Source: JAYZBC01 sp036339375 (lineage in GTDB: Bacteria; Pseudomonadota; Alphaproteobacteria; MPNO01; UBA2964). Taken from it: a stretch of DNA of 61,779 nucleotides. Made by a program: the position numbers and the translations under genes. The notes below the pieces were generated by a model. That model worked only from the letters and a program-made list of their open reading frames with translations. It ran no database searches and was not told the DNA's origin. This document shows, in pieces, positions 43,527-53,063 of the stretch. Location of the stretch: contig JAYZBC010000036.1 in assembly GCA_036339375.1 (NCBI GenBank), forward strand, positions 1-61,779. Direction: 5' to 3'. Each line of letters opens with the position of its first letter. The stretch's first letter is position 1.

Positions 43527-44957
43527 TTACAAAATTTTCCCAGGGTTCATAATTTGATTTGGGTCCAGAGTAGATTTTATAGAGTGCATTAAATCAACTG
43601 CTTCGGCGGATTTATAATAAGGTAATTCATCTCTTTTTAATTGTCCTATACCGTGTTCTGCGCTTATGCTACCCCCGAGGTTAAAAGCAATATCGTGGAC
43701 AATTTTATTAAGCTTTTTCCTTTTTGCAAGAAAGAGCTTACCCTCGGTGTTTGGTGGTTGGTTAAGGTTGTAATGAATATTTCCATCTCCCAAATGCCCA
43801 AATGCACATATTTGTATGTCATTAAATGCTCTTAAAATTGCTTTGTCGGTTTTTTTTAGAAATTTAGGCAATAAAGATACTGGTACCGAGATATCGTGTT
43901 TTACGCCTGCCCCCTCCAGCGCTTGGGCTTCGGGAATTGTTTCACGTAATTTCCAGAAATTCCCTGCTTGATTTTGGCTTTCAGCGATTGTTGCATCGAG
44001 GACTTCACCCCTATCCATTGCCTCCGATAGAATACTTTCAATTGTTTCTCGCAATCCGCCGTTCATATGGCCAGATGTTAATTCAATTAATAAATATTGT
44101 GACCAAGGTTGGGACAATGGATCGCGCGCGCCTGGAATATGCTTAAAAACTAACTCTAGACCGGTTCTCATCATCCATTCAAAGGCAGTAACTCTGTCAT
44201 CACTTGCTGCTCGAGCTCTTGCAAGTATGTTTATCGCTGCACTCACATCACGGACAGCAACAAAAGCAGTTTGAATGTCTCGTGGTTTCGGGAAAAGTTT
44301 CAAAACTGCAGCAGTAATGATACCTAAAGTACCTTCAGAGCCAATAAATAAGTTTTTAAGGTCATAACCGGTATTGTCTTTTCGCAACCCAGTAAGGCAG
44401 TCCAAAATTTTTCCATTTGGCAATACAACTTCGATCCCCAGGACAAGATCGCGTGCATTTCCATAACGGAGAACCCCCGTTCCACCTGCATTGGTAGAAA
44501 GATTGCCACCAATTCTCGCTGTTCCTTCAGCCCCTAAACTGAGTGGAAACAACCTATCACAGTTTTCTGCTTCTTTTTGAATATCGGCCAAAACCACCCC
44601 AGCTTCTACAGTTAACGTATAATTCAAGGGGTCTACCTCACGAATTTTATTGAGGCGTGTAAGGCTTATCAAAATTTGGTTACCATCTGCGCTTGGCGTG
44701 GCACCACCACATAGCCCGGTATTTCCACCTTGGGGTACAATAGGCGTTTGAGTTTCCGAACAAATGGCTACTATTTTGGATAATTCTTCGACCGACTTGG
44801 GAAGGACAACCATTGGTGTTCGACCTTCGTAAGCTTTTCTTTGATCGATTACATAAGGCTCTATTTCCGACGGTTCTCGAATGCAACCTTTTTCGCCAAC
44901 GATGTTAACGATGCGGTCTAATATATCTGTTGATATGGGTTGTGTGACCCCATCCAC
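43527..44957 (-). CDS. FAD-linked 2-hydroxyacid dehydrogenase (D-2-hydroxyglutarate dehydrogenase/GlcD-like)
   Basis: This 476-residue VAO/PCMH-type flavoprotein resembles D-2-hydroxyglutarate dehydrogenase and glycolate oxidase subunit GlcD. It has the pyrophosphate loop PQGGNTGLCGG (about 75-85), NLSTNAGGTGVLRYGNARD, FIGSEGTLGIIT, HLGDGNIHYN and the metal-binding SAEHGIGQLKR near the end. I chose the GTG at 44957 because AAGGA sits exactly six bases upstream and it avoids overlap with the preceding gene. The frame is open 22 codons further up. GlcE and GlcF partners are absent, which fits a stand-alone D-2-hydroxyglutarate/lactate dehydrogenase. Confidence 0.85.
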   Translation of the reverse strand: MDGVTQPISTDILDRIVNIVGEKGCIREPSEIEPYVIDQRKAYEGRTPMVVLPKSVEELSKIVAICSETQTPIVPQGGNTGLCGGATPSADGNQILISLTRLNKIREVDPLNYTLTVEAGVVLADIQKEAENCDRLFPLSLGAEGTARIGGNLSTNAGGTGVLRYGNARDLVLGIEVVLPNGKILDCLTGLRKDNTGYDLKNLFIGSEGTLGIITAAVLKLFPKPRDIQTAFVAVRDVSAAINILARARAASDDRVTAFEWMMRTGLELVFKHIPGARDPLSQPWSQYLLIELTSGHMNGGLRETIESILSEAMDRGEVLDATIAESQNQAGNFWKLRETIPEAQALEGAGVKHDISVPVSLLPKFLKKTDKAILRAFNDIQICAFGHLGDGNIHYNLNQPPNTEGKLFLAKRKKLNKIVHDIAFNLGGSISAEHGIGQLKRDELPYYKSAEAVDLMHSIKSTLDPNQIMNPGKIL

Positions 44958-44997
44958 GGCTCTTCCTTTTTTTTTTAACAAATTATTTTTGTCAGCT

Positions 44998-45987
44998 TTA
45001 ACCGATCGTAGGGTCTGGAGCAAGCGGGCGCTTATGGGAAGCTCGTTTTAATCGGTCATTAATCGCCCTCCCTAAGCCATGATTTGGTATAGGCGTAACG
45101 GCAATTCCTTTATTTGGTGGTTGATCAGCCAAACGCATCATGCGAAATAAGTTAGCGGCTGCTTCGCCCAAATCCTCAGATTCACTGAGGTTGTATACCA
45201 TTCCAGTATCTCTCGTCGAAACTTTACCAAAAGCTATTAACGCTTCTCCCGGTTTAAGTTTGCTTGCATTCATACGTAGCGGTAATTCAGTTGCATAATG
45301 TTGAGATAACATGCCCGGCGCGATTGGTGTTTGTTTTTCGTCCGAGAAGCTTTGAATCGTCCCAGCAACCCGGCTCAATTTTTCTAAAGTTATACCGCCC
45401 GGACGTAAAAGTTTTATATTGTCCCCTGAAACATCTAAAATTGTTGATTCAACCCCTACAGAGCAAGGTCCATCATCCAAAATGAAATCAACAGAGCTAC
45501 CCAAAGATTCAGAAACGTGTTGAGCGGTCGTTGGGCTAACCGAACCAGAGCGGTTGGCACTGGGGGCCGCTATAGGTACATTAGCGACTTGTAGGAGTGT
45601 TCTGCAAATCTTATGCGATGGTACCCTGATCGCTAAGGTATCCAAACCAGCGCTCGCAATTTCTGACACTTCACAATTTGTCCGGCGCGGAAGGACTAAG
45701 GTTAAAGGGCCAGGCCAAAATTCTTGAGCAAGAGTCTTCGCACAAGTGTTAAATTTAACTAGTTTTTCAGCTTCATCTATTGTTGAGACATGAATTATAA
45801 GTGGGTTAAAATTAGGTCTGCCTTTAGTTTTAAAAATCCTTGCAACCGCTTTTCCATTTATTGCATTTGCGCCTAACCCATAAACAGTTTCAGTTGGGAA
45901 TGCTACCAGTTTCCCTTCAAAAAGTAAGGCGGCGGCGCGCGCTATGTTTTTAAGTGATGCGTTGAATTGGTTGTGTGATGCACACAT
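44998..45987 (-). CDS. L-threonylcarbamoyladenylate synthase (Sua5/TsaC type)
   Basis: This enzyme makes threonylcarbamoyl-AMP for the t6A37 modification of ANN-decoding tRNAs. The 329-residue chain is the long Sua5 form: a YrdC domain (AFPTETVYGLGANA, KGRPNFNPL with KGR at 55-57, PSANRSGSVSPT) plus a C-terminal Sua5 domain after about residue 205 (PGMLSQHYATELPL). It is the first housekeeping gene reading leftward after cysQ, with a 12-bp gap. Confidence 0.93.
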   Translation of the reverse strand: MCASHNQFNASLKNIARAAALLFEGKLVAFPTETVYGLGANAINGKAVARIFKTKGRPNFNPLIIHVSTIDEAEKLVKFNTCAKTLAQEFWPGPLTLVLPRRTNCEVSEIASAGLDTLAIRVPSHKICRTLLQVANVPIAAPSANRSGSVSPTTAQHVSESLGSSVDFILDDGPCSVGVESTILDVSGDNIKLLRPGGITLEKLSRVAGTIQSFSDEKQTPIAPGMLSQHYATELPLRMNASKLKPGEALIAFGKVSTRDTGMVYNLSESEDLGEAAANLFRMMRLADQPPNKGIAVTPIPNHGLGRAINDRLKRASHKRPLAPDPTIG

Positions 45988-45999
45988 TGTAAATGTTCG

Positions 46000-46779
46000 C
46001 TACTTAATTTTACCGAAAGCAATAAATTCCGGGTTCAAGAAGCTTTTTTTACCGTATGAAAGTTCTTTGCCGTCAAGGGTTTTGACACTTCCTCCAGCAG
46101 AAGACAATATCGCGTGGCCTGCTGCTGTATCCCACTCATGCGTATTCCCATAACGTGGGTAGACGTCGGCTTTGCCACAAGCAACAAGACAAAATTTAAT
46201 AGAACTACCACAAATTAAAACCTTCTCAATTTGACGTTCTTTTAATAGGTTTTGCATTTTCTTTCTGTTGCCATGGGAACGGCTTCCAATAGCAATTACC
46301 TGTTTTTTAGGTATAAACGCTGCCGAAATTGGTTTCGGTACGCCTTTTCCAATTTGACAACTAACCTCTCCTGGCCCGGAAGTGGTGTACAGAGCAGCCC
46401 GTGCGGGTGCTAGAACTACACCAATGGTCGGTAGATTATCCTCAATCAAGGCTATGTTCACAGTAAATTCATCTCGATGGGCTATGAACTCTTTCGTTCC
46501 ATCTAGAGGATCAACTAACCAAAAAGCATCGGTATTAAACTCCACCTTCCTACCAGACGCCATTTCTTCTTCCGCTATAACTGGAAAACCGGGAGTAAGT
46601 TTTCTCAGCCCTTCAACAATAATTTTTTCTGACGCCCTGTCAGCGGTAGTAACAGGAGAAGAATCACGCTTGTAAAAAACCTCTAAGTTATCGCAAAACC
46701 TCTTCATTATTTCGGCGCCTGCTAAATTAGCAAGCGCAGTGATTTTGGATAGCAGTTTCCTGCGATCGTATTGATTCAT
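46000..46779 (-). CDS. cysQ: 3'(2'),5'-bisphosphate nucleotidase CysQ
   Basis: CysQ dephosphorylates 3'-phosphoadenosine 5'-phosphate from sulfate assimilation. This 259-residue inositol-monophosphatase-fold protein has the metal ligands E70 and E71 (VIAEEE), DPLDGTKEF (D90 to about 98) and the late EWDTAAGHA. Its ATG overlaps the stop of the upstream SDR gene by ATGA, so it is coupled to that gene, and TsaC/Sua5 follows after 12 bp. Confidence 0.92.
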   Translation of the reverse strand: MNQYDRRKLLSKITALANLAGAEIMKRFCDNLEVFYKRDSSPVTTADRASEKIIVEGLRKLTPGFPVIAEEEMASGRKVEFNTDAFWLVDPLDGTKEFIAHRDEFTVNIALIEDNLPTIGVVLAPARAALYTTSGPGEVSCQIGKGVPKPISAAFIPKKQVIAIGSRSHGNRKKMQNLLKERQIEKVLICGSSIKFCLVACGKADVYPRYGNTHEWDTAAGHAILSSAGGSVKTLDGKELSYGKKSFLNPEFIAFGKIK

Positions 46780-47618
46780 ATCGGCTTAAAGGCTTTTTTT
46801 CCGGCATTCGGCCAGGCACAGGGTCCCCCAGATTCCTTTATTGCTTCTTCTAAGGGTAAGTTAGGATCCCAAGAACGTGCAACGAATCTCATGTCTGTGA
46901 AGTCATTCGATAAATTAGACGCAAGCCAACAAACCGGTGGGCCCATGACCTCCGGTTGCGTCAATTTTAATCGGTCAAACGGAGCATTTTCAGGAATAAA
47001 ACCCGTGTTCACAGGCCCACCTGGTACAAGTACATTGGCTGTAACGCCTGTTCCCTTAAGATCCTTAGCCCACACTGAAGTGGCAGCTTCCAGCGCTGCC
47101 TTTGATGGGCCATAGGGCGTATATCCCGGTGCTAACATGGTATCTAGACTTGTGGTGACATTGATAATTCTTCCCCATCCCTTCTCAATCATGTGGGGTG
47201 CTGCTGTTCTAGCCATCATGAATGCACCGTTCCAGTTAACATTCATTAAATTGGTAAACCCAGTAATATCAGCTTGCCAAAATCTCAAGGGTTCGTTCCA
47301 GTAATCATTTTTTAGTGTTGTCATACCAATGCCTGCAGCATTCACCAATACATCGACGGTATTAAATGCATTGATGGCTTCTTGAACACCCGAGATGCAA
47401 TCATCGATTTTGGTGACATCCCGCGTCAAAGGAATAGCACTTTCAGTGTGGCCGAGCTTTGTTGCTTCCTTTACTACGGCGTCAACTGTCTCTTGGCGAA
47501 CATCAAATACTGCTACTCGGGCCCCTTTTTCAATTAAAGCGAGAGTAATGACGCGTCCCATACCGCCGCCCCCACCAGTAACGATGGCCACTTTTCCATT
47601 TAAGTTAATTTCATTCAT
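46776..47618 (-). CDS. Short-chain dehydrogenase/reductase, copy 1 of a tandem pair
   Basis: This is a 280-residue classical SDR. The cofactor motif is TGGGGGMG (14-21), the NAG-type strand is NAAGIG and the catalytic YxxxK is YGPSK, with the catalytic serine/threonine near INVTTS. It has a characteristic insertion, NDYWNEPLRFWQAD, before the central helix, and a tail with FVARSWDPN. The neighbouring SDR has the same insertion and tail, which shows a tandem duplication followed by divergence. It is 29 bp from that gene and overlaps cysQ by 4 bp. Substrate unknown. Confidence 0.85.
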   Translation of the reverse strand: MNEINLNGKVAIVTGGGGGMGRVITLALIEKGARVAVFDVRQETVDAVVKEATKLGHTESAIPLTRDVTKIDDCISGVQEAINAFNTVDVLVNAAGIGMTTLKNDYWNEPLRFWQADITGFTNLMNVNWNGAFMMARTAAPHMIEKGWGRIINVTTSLDTMLAPGYTPYGPSKAALEAATSVWAKDLKGTGVTANVLVPGGPVNTGFIPENAPFDRLKLTQPEVMGPPVCWLASNLSNDFTDMRFVARSWDPNLPLEEAIKESGGPCAWPNAGKKAFKPI

Positions 47619-47647
47619 AGATATGACCTTTGAATATTATAAAAAAT

Positions 47648-48511
47648 TTACCGAGGAATATCTTTTCCATGTTTTGTAGAGGGTTGCCCAACACCAGCAG
47701 CATCGGCAAGTGCCGGCCAAGCCGCTGGGGCTCCAGAGGTTTTTATGTTGTCTTCATCGGTGGCGTTTGGGTCCCAATTGCGGGCTAAAAAGCGCATTGA
47801 GTTTATTCCATCAGAATCATTTGAAGCTAACCAACAAGCCGGGGGGCCCATAACAACAGGTTGTACGAGAGCTTCACGTTCATAGGGTGACTCTTTGGGA
47901 ACCATTGGCGTGTCGGCGGCACCGCCGGGTACTAAAACGTTGCATGTTGCACCTGTATCTCCAAAATCATCTGCCCAAGCGTTACTAGCTGCTTCCAATG
48001 CAGCTTTTGATTGTCCATACGGCATGTTGCCACCACGGATCATAGTATTCATACTGGTTGTAACATTGATTATTCGGCCCCACTTCTGTTCAATAAAGTG
48101 TGGTGCCGCTGCCCTACCCATTAGAAAAGCACCCCTGACATTAACGTCCATTAATCGTTGCCATTTTTCAGGGTCTGCTTGCCAGAAATAAAGGCGGTTT
48201 TCCCAGTAATCAACCCGTAATGTTGGCATCCCCAGACCAGCACAATTTATTAACACGTGTAGACCATTTAGGTTGTCAATTGCTGTTTTGATTGCATTAT
48301 TGGCATCTTCGTCGCTTGTTATATCAGCCTTGACGGGCAAAAAATTCCCACCAGTAATTGCTGTTTCGGTTTCCTCCATTCCCTTTAGACTGATGTCAAT
48401 ACCCTCAACCGTTGCTCCAGAAGCGGTAAGCGCCAGTGTCATCGCCCGGCCTAACCCGCTTCCGGCGCCAGTTACAATACACACTTTGCCCGTAAGGTCT
48501 CTCTTCGGCAT
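47648..48511 (-). CDS. Short-chain dehydrogenase/reductase, copy 2 of a tandem pair
   Basis: This is a 287-residue SDR with cofactor motif TGAGSGLG (14-21), NCAGLG, and catalytic YGQSK preceded by INVTTSMNT. The insertion VDYWENRLYFWQAD and tail FLARNWDPN align with the neighbouring SDR. I chose the ATG at 48511, with AAAGGAG six bases upstream; a longer frame of 21 codons lacks SDR similarity. It is the first gene of the leftward SDR-SDR-cysQ-tsaC-FAD-ACAD series. Confidence 0.86.
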   Translation of the reverse strand: MPKRDLTGKVCIVTGAGSGLGRAMTLALTASGATVEGIDISLKGMEETETAITGGNFLPVKADITSDEDANNAIKTAIDNLNGLHVLINCAGLGMPTLRVDYWENRLYFWQADPEKWQRLMDVNVRGAFLMGRAAAPHFIEQKWGRIINVTTSMNTMIRGGNMPYGQSKAALEAASNAWADDFGDTGATCNVLVPGGAADTPMVPKESPYEREALVQPVVMGPPACWLASNDSDGINSMRFLARNWDPNATDEDNIKTSGAPAAWPALADAAGVGQPSTKHGKDIPR

Positions 48512-48617
48512 CTTCAGCTCCTTTTGTGATTTGGTGCGAGGATAGTGCTCCAATTGCTTGGCCACAACCCGCATAGAGTGGGTTCTTACGAATCTTGGAT
48601 ATTGGTAAACTGTATTT

Positions 48618-49307
48618 ATGTGTGGCCGATTTTCTATTACTACAGCTCCGGAAGCGTTAAGGGGGATGTTCGATTACGAAAATTTTCCAAATCTTGAGCC
48701 CCGTTACAATGTTTCACCAACCCAGATGATTGCTATCATTCGAAAAATTGACAGTGGTAGAAAGGAACTTGTAATGGTGCGTTGGGGGTTGATTCCTGCC
48801 TGGGCAAAGGACGCAGCTTATGCGGCTCGAATGATTAATGCACGGGCTGAAACTATAATGGAAAAACCAAGTTTTAGAGAAGCATTCTCCAAACGCCGCT
48901 GCCTTATTCCTGCTGATGGATTTTATGAGTGGCGAATCCAAAGTAATCTAAAACAGCCTTTTCGAATTGGTATGGAGGATGGCAGCGTTTTTGCCTTTGC
49001 TGCGCTCTGGGAAAAATGGAAAGCAAAGCAGTCAGGTTACGGGTTTGAGGAAGGAGAAGAAATCGAAACAGTGTCAATAATTACTACCCATGCTAATAAA
49101 AAACTAAAAAACATTCACCATCGTATGCCGGTTATTTTGCACCCCGAGGATTTTGACACCTGGCTCACACCCGCCAACGATACCATTAAATGTCAAAAGC
49201 TTTTACAACCATTTCCTTCAGAGCCAATGGCATTTTATCGCGTAGGGCAGACTGTTAATAATCCTCGTAACGATAATCCCAAATGTATTGAACCAATTAG
49301 TGCATGA
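48618..49307 (+). CDS. SRAP-domain protein (YedK/HMCES-type)
   Basis: This 229-residue SOS-response-associated peptidase (SRAP) protein crosslinks covalently to abasic sites in single-stranded DNA through its N-terminal cysteine. The chain starts MCGRFS, so C2 is exposed after Met removal. The other active-site residues are N74 (MINARAET), E104 (GFYEWR) and H167 (IHHRMPVIL). Length and order match E. coli YedK. No LexA box was recognised upstream; the gap to the divergent SDR gene is 106 bp. Confidence 0.92.
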   Translation: MCGRFSITTAPEALRGMFDYENFPNLEPRYNVSPTQMIAIIRKIDSGRKELVMVRWGLIPAWAKDAAYAARMINARAETIMEKPSFREAFSKRRCLIPADGFYEWRIQSNLKQPFRIGMEDGSVFAFAALWEKWKAKQSGYGFEEGEEIETVSIITTHANKKLKNIHHRMPVILHPEDFDTWLTPANDTIKCQKLLQPFPSEPMAFYRVGQTVNNPRNDNPKCIEPISA

Positions 49308-49361
49308 AAATGGGAAAATTTTTGCTTTTGTAAGAAAAATTAATTTGATTAAAAATTACCC

Positions 49362-49389
49362 TTGCAAACCCCGACTTCCGATATATAGT
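49362..49389 (+). promoter_or_regulatory. Candidate promoter of gcrA
   Basis: TTGCAA (49362-49367), a 16-bp spacer and TATAGT (49384-49389) lie about 50 bp upstream of the gcrA start. AAAGGA precedes the ATG. In relatives gcrA transcription is repressed by CtrA or DnaA, but no CtrA box (TTAA-N7-TTAA) was found here. Confidence 0.4.
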
Positions 49390-49437
49390 AACTTTATGGC
49401 TTCTACATACGATATGTTGAAATAAAGGACCAAAATC

Positions 49438-49803
49438 ATGCAGTGGACAACAGAACGCGTGGTAGTTCTTACAAGGCTGTGGGCGGAAGGTCTATCGGCT
49501 CGTCAAATTGCCGGGAAACTTGGGGGGGTTACAAGAAATGCAGTAATTGGCAAGGCACACCGCCTAAATCTGCGGCGTGGTACTTTAGTACCTGAACCGC
49601 CACCAGAGCCAGAACCAGCTAAAATGGAAGAAGTACCAGTGGCCCTGGGTCCGGACGTTAAGGCTTGGATGTGCCGATGGCAAATTGATGAACCAGGTCG
49701 TCACGGTCTTTTTATTTGTGGCAAAACAGCGCAGCCAGGTAGACCTTATTGTGCAGAGCATTTGACATTGGCTTACTTACAGCGGAAAAAAACTGCTGCT
49801 TAA
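49438..49803 (+). CDS. gcrA: GcrA cell-cycle regulator
   Basis: GcrA is an alphaproteobacterial sigma-70-associated transcription factor that activates methylation-sensitive cell-cycle promoters. The 121-residue chain has the conserved N-terminal helix-turn-helix (WAEGLSARQIAGKLGG, then TRNAVIGKAHRLNL), a proline/glutamate-rich linker, and the C-terminal sigma-binding part with CRWQIDEPG, FICGK and RPYCAEHLTLAY. This is the best single taxonomic marker in the window. Confidence 0.95.
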   Translation: MQWTTERVVVLTRLWAEGLSARQIAGKLGGVTRNAVIGKAHRLNLRRGTLVPEPPPEPEPAKMEEVPVALGPDVKAWMCRWQIDEPGRHGLFICGKTAQPGRPYCAEHLTLAYLQRKKTAA

Positions 49804-49827
49804 AACTTTTGATATAAATTAAACAAA

Positions 49828-49857
49828 AGCGGCCTTAAAAGGCCGCTCTTTTTTGTT
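49828..49857 (+). terminator. Rho-independent terminator after gcrA
   Basis: AGCGGCC pairs with GGCCGCT around a TTAAAA loop (two further T-A pairs possible), followed by CTTTTTTGTTT. This is a strong intrinsic terminator. Confidence 0.88.
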
Positions 49858-49957
49858 TATGTTTTATTTAAAAAACGCTTTATTTAGGCTCTTCTAAATT
49901 TTTTGGGATAAGGAGGGATAAAATTAGCGTTTTCGGAAGAAAAACTGTTAAAGAAAA

Positions 49958-50860
49958 ATGGAAAAATTTAGGCGTGTAGTTTTAAACCCCTATCTAGCGC
50001 TGGTTGTTGCAATGGTCTTTTGGGCTGGAGCGACGATCCTTGTCCGTTATATACGTGACGTGGCACCGCCAATGGGACTTTCTTTCTGGCGCCAGGTGGT
50101 TGCATTTTTAATACTTTTTCCGTTTACTTTTCCAAGAATTCGAAGTCAATTTCACTTGGTTCGGACGCATTGGAAGACACTAGTTCTTCTTGCAATGTTT
50201 CTATGGTTTGGGGGTAACGCCCTTCTTTTTTTGGCACTTCAATTTACCATTGCAATAAATGCAGCAGTAATCAATTCAGTGGAACCAATCCTGATTGTAT
50301 TTTTTGCTTGGCTTATTTTTCGGGATAAATTCAGCCGACTTCAAGCCGTTGGGGCGTTTATTTCTTTGTTCGGGGTGTTAGTGTTAATAGCATCTGGTTC
50401 CATAGAAGAACTTTTGCTCCTAAACTTTAATAAAGGGGATATCATCGTGCTCTGTGCATTTATGGGGTGGGCACTTTATGCAGTTTTTCTTAGAAATCTC
50501 CCAAGGGAACTTGATCCTCTAGTCATTGTGACAATTTTGGTTGGATTTGGAATTCCAATGCTTTTGCCTTTTTATTTAATAGAAACCGCGTATTTTAGGG
50601 CATTCGAATTTAATCTCCTAACGATGGCTTCAATTGTTTACCTTGCTACCTTTGCTGGCGCAGTCTCAATGTTGAACTGGAATTATGGGCTGATAAAACT
50701 TGGACCGGCACGTGCGAGTCAATTTTTACACCTGATACCAGCATTTACAGTCGTGATGGCCATAACGCTTTTAAACGAGGAGCTGCGCTATTTTCACATT
50801 ATGGGTATTATCCTTATTGCTATAGGAATTTATCTGACTTCCCGTCCCGCAAAAACATAA
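49958..50860 (+). CDS. EamA-family drug/metabolite transporter
   Basis: This 300-residue membrane protein has about ten hydrophobic helices in two EamA repeats: residues 10-140 (including the end of the first repeat, AVINSVEPILIVFFAWLIFRDKFS) and 155-295 (ASQFLHLIPAFTVVMAITLLNEEL). The repeated Pro-Ile/Phe-Glu pattern at helices 4-5 and 9-10 is typical of drug/metabolite exporters such as RhaT/RarD/YdcZ relatives. Solute unknown. It lies between gcrA and hyuA without close coupling to either. Confidence 0.87.
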   Translation: MEKFRRVVLNPYLALVVAMVFWAGATILVRYIRDVAPPMGLSFWRQVVAFLILFPFTFPRIRSQFHLVRTHWKTLVLLAMFLWFGGNALLFLALQFTIAINAAVINSVEPILIVFFAWLIFRDKFSRLQAVGAFISLFGVLVLIASGSIEELLLLNFNKGDIIVLCAFMGWALYAVFLRNLPRELDPLVIVTILVGFGIPMLLPFYLIETAYFRAFEFNLLTMASIVYLATFAGAVSMLNWNYGLIKLGPARASQFLHLIPAFTVVMAITLLNEELRYFHIMGIILIAIGIYLTSRPAKT

Positions 50861-50969
50861 CTCAATTAATTAAAAAAAGGCCTTTAGGTTGGGGGTGACT
50901 GGGTCCGGAGCTTGGGTTAAAAACGCGTAATAATTAACAGGACATAATCAAAATGACTTCACAAAAATT

Positions 50970-53063
50970 ATGAATGAAAGCGCGCGATTTCGCCTAGGCG
51001 TTGATGTTGGCGGCACCCATACTGATTTGGTGTTGCTTGATTCTGTGACAGGAAATTTCTCCGTCGAAAAAGTTTCTAGCACGCCAAAAAACCCAGCAAC
51101 TGGCGTGCTGAATGGTATTAGCAATTTTGTTTCAAAAGGGATTACCCCGGAAACCATAGAATTTTTTTCTCATGGGACAACAATCACTACGAATGCGCTT
51201 TTGGAAATGCGGGGCGCTAAAGTAGGGTTAATGATTACTAAAGGATACCGGGCCGTTCAGGAGGTTCAAACGCAAGGCCGGGATAGCAATCCGTTCGATT
51301 ACTTTTATGACAAGCCTATACACCTCGCTCCACAAAGTATGACCCGTGAAATTTCCGGTCGCATGGATTTTGAGGGAAAAGAACTTACACCACTGGATGA
51401 AAAAACGATACGCGATGCAACACATTCTCTTATCAATGCTGGCGCAAACTCGATTGCGGTTTGTTATCTATTTTCTTACACGAATCCTAACCATGAAGAA
51501 CGGACAAGAGAAATTATTTTAGAGGAATATGGAGGGACCCACGTTTCTCTTTCATCAGAAGTACTTCCACGTATTAGAGAATGGCCACGTCTTTCCACAA
51601 CACTTTTAAATGCCTACCTAGGCCCTGTGTTAGTCAATTATATTGGTGATTTAAATAAAGGATTGGGCGAGGGTGGTCTTAACACACAGCAAAAGTTTTT
51701 AATGCAATCAAACGGGGGAGTGATGCCCTTTGAGGCCGCTGTGCAGGGGGGGAAGACTGTCTATACTTTGTTTTCAGGACCCGCCGCTGGAGCACAAGCA
51801 GGAGCCTATCTCTCTGGTAAGGAAGCAAAGAAGGGGATAGTGACCCTGGATATGGGTGGCACATCGGCTGACATTGCTTTTATTGAAAATGGTACACCGC
51901 TAGAGGTTACAGAGGTCATCGTTGCGAGGCGGCCATTGGGTGTTCCTGCTCTTGATTTAACAACAATTTCTGCGGGAGGGGGGTCCTTAGCTTGGATTGA
52001 TCGTGGAGGTTTTTTGTGTGTTGGACCTCAAAGTGCAGGCGCAGACCCCGGCCCCGCCTGCTACGGTAAAGGAGGTAACACGCCAGCGGTGACAGATGCT
52101 GATATTGTCTTGGGTTTTCTAAACGCTGATTATTATCTGGGTGGTTCTCAAACCCTCGACAAGGATGCCTCAGAAAAAGCACTTAAAGAAAAAATTGCAA
52201 TCCCGATGGAGATGACCATCCTTGAAGCAGCAGCCGGAATTCGTCGAATTGTAGACTTGAGAATGGCTGATGAGATTAAAGTGTTTGGAGCAAAAAGGGG
52301 TGTAGAAACTCAGGACTTTTGCTTGTTACCCTTTGGCGGAGCCGGGGCAGTGCACGCGGCATCGGTAGCAGAAGAGCTTGGTATGACGAGGATTTTGGTG
52401 CCGCCTCGTCCTGGGGCGTTTTCAGCTCTTGGGTTACTATGTACTGACATCGTTCATGACTATGTTAGGTCAGAATTGCGTCCTATGGATCAAGTGCCGC
52501 CTGAGCATGCTGAAAACATTTTACAACAACTTGAAGCACGAGGCGTGTCTGAACTGATAAAAGAAGGAATTGATCCAGCAGGAGCGGTTTTTGAACGAGA
52601 ATTGGATGTTCGTTATACCGGGCAAGGTTATGAATTACGCGTTTCTCTCGATGGATTAGGAAACGGTGGACTTAAAGCAGATGACATGCAAATTGCGCGT
52701 TCAAGGTTTGATGATAGGCATGCACTAATTCATGGCCATGCCGCGAAAGACCGGTCGGTAGAAATCGTGAGTTACCGAATTCGACTACGTGTTGCCGTTC
52801 CCAAATACCAACCCGTAACTGCTGATGTTTTAAAGGATGAGGCTTCTGCCGAAAATGCTATTAAAGGAACACGCGATGTTTATTTTTCCTCTGGCGAGGC
52901 TATAAAAACCACAATTTTTGAACGTGACCATTTGAAGATAGGCGAAAAAATCTTGGGTCCAGCAATTGTAGAACAATTTGACGCTACAACCGTTGTACCT
53001 GAGGATTGGGTTGCGAATGTCGATGCTTATAAAAATTTAATTCTTAATCGAAAGGCAAAGTGA
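50970..53063 (+). CDS. Hydantoinase/oxoprolinase A subunit (HyuA family)
   Basis: This is a 697-residue protein of the ATP-dependent hydantoinase/5-oxoprolinase/acetone-carboxylase beta family. The N-terminal actin-like nucleotide fold opens with RLGVDVGGTHTDLVLLD, and FSHGTTITTNALLE follows. The middle domain has VTLDMGGTSADIAFIENG and GPQSAGADPGPACYGKGG, and the C-terminal part has LPFGGAGAVHA. It overlaps hyuB by one base. The pair opens cyclic amides (hydantoins, oxoproline) with ATP. The true substrate cannot be set; acetone carboxylase is unlikely because no gamma subunit is present. Confidence 0.87.
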   Translation: MNESARFRLGVDVGGTHTDLVLLDSVTGNFSVEKVSSTPKNPATGVLNGISNFVSKGITPETIEFFSHGTTITTNALLEMRGAKVGLMITKGYRAVQEVQTQGRDSNPFDYFYDKPIHLAPQSMTREISGRMDFEGKELTPLDEKTIRDATHSLINAGANSIAVCYLFSYTNPNHEERTREIILEEYGGTHVSLSSEVLPRIREWPRLSTTLLNAYLGPVLVNYIGDLNKGLGEGGLNTQQKFLMQSNGGVMPFEAAVQGGKTVYTLFSGPAAGAQAGAYLSGKEAKKGIVTLDMGGTSADIAFIENGTPLEVTEVIVARRPLGVPALDLTTISAGGGSLAWIDRGGFLCVGPQSAGADPGPACYGKGGNTPAVTDADIVLGFLNADYYLGGSQTLDKDASEKALKEKIAIPMEMTILEAAAGIRRIVDLRMADEIKVFGAKRGVETQDFCLLPFGGAGAVHAASVAEELGMTRILVPPRPGAFSALGLLCTDIVHDYVRSELRPMDQVPPEHAENILQQLEARGVSELIKEGIDPAGAVFERELDVRYTGQGYELRVSLDGLGNGGLKADDMQIARSRFDDRHALIHGHAAKDRSVEIVSYRIRLRVAVPKYQPVTADVLKDEASAENAIKGTRDVYFSSGEAIKTTIFERDHLKIGEKILGPAIVEQFDATTVVPEDWVANVDAYKNLILNRKAK

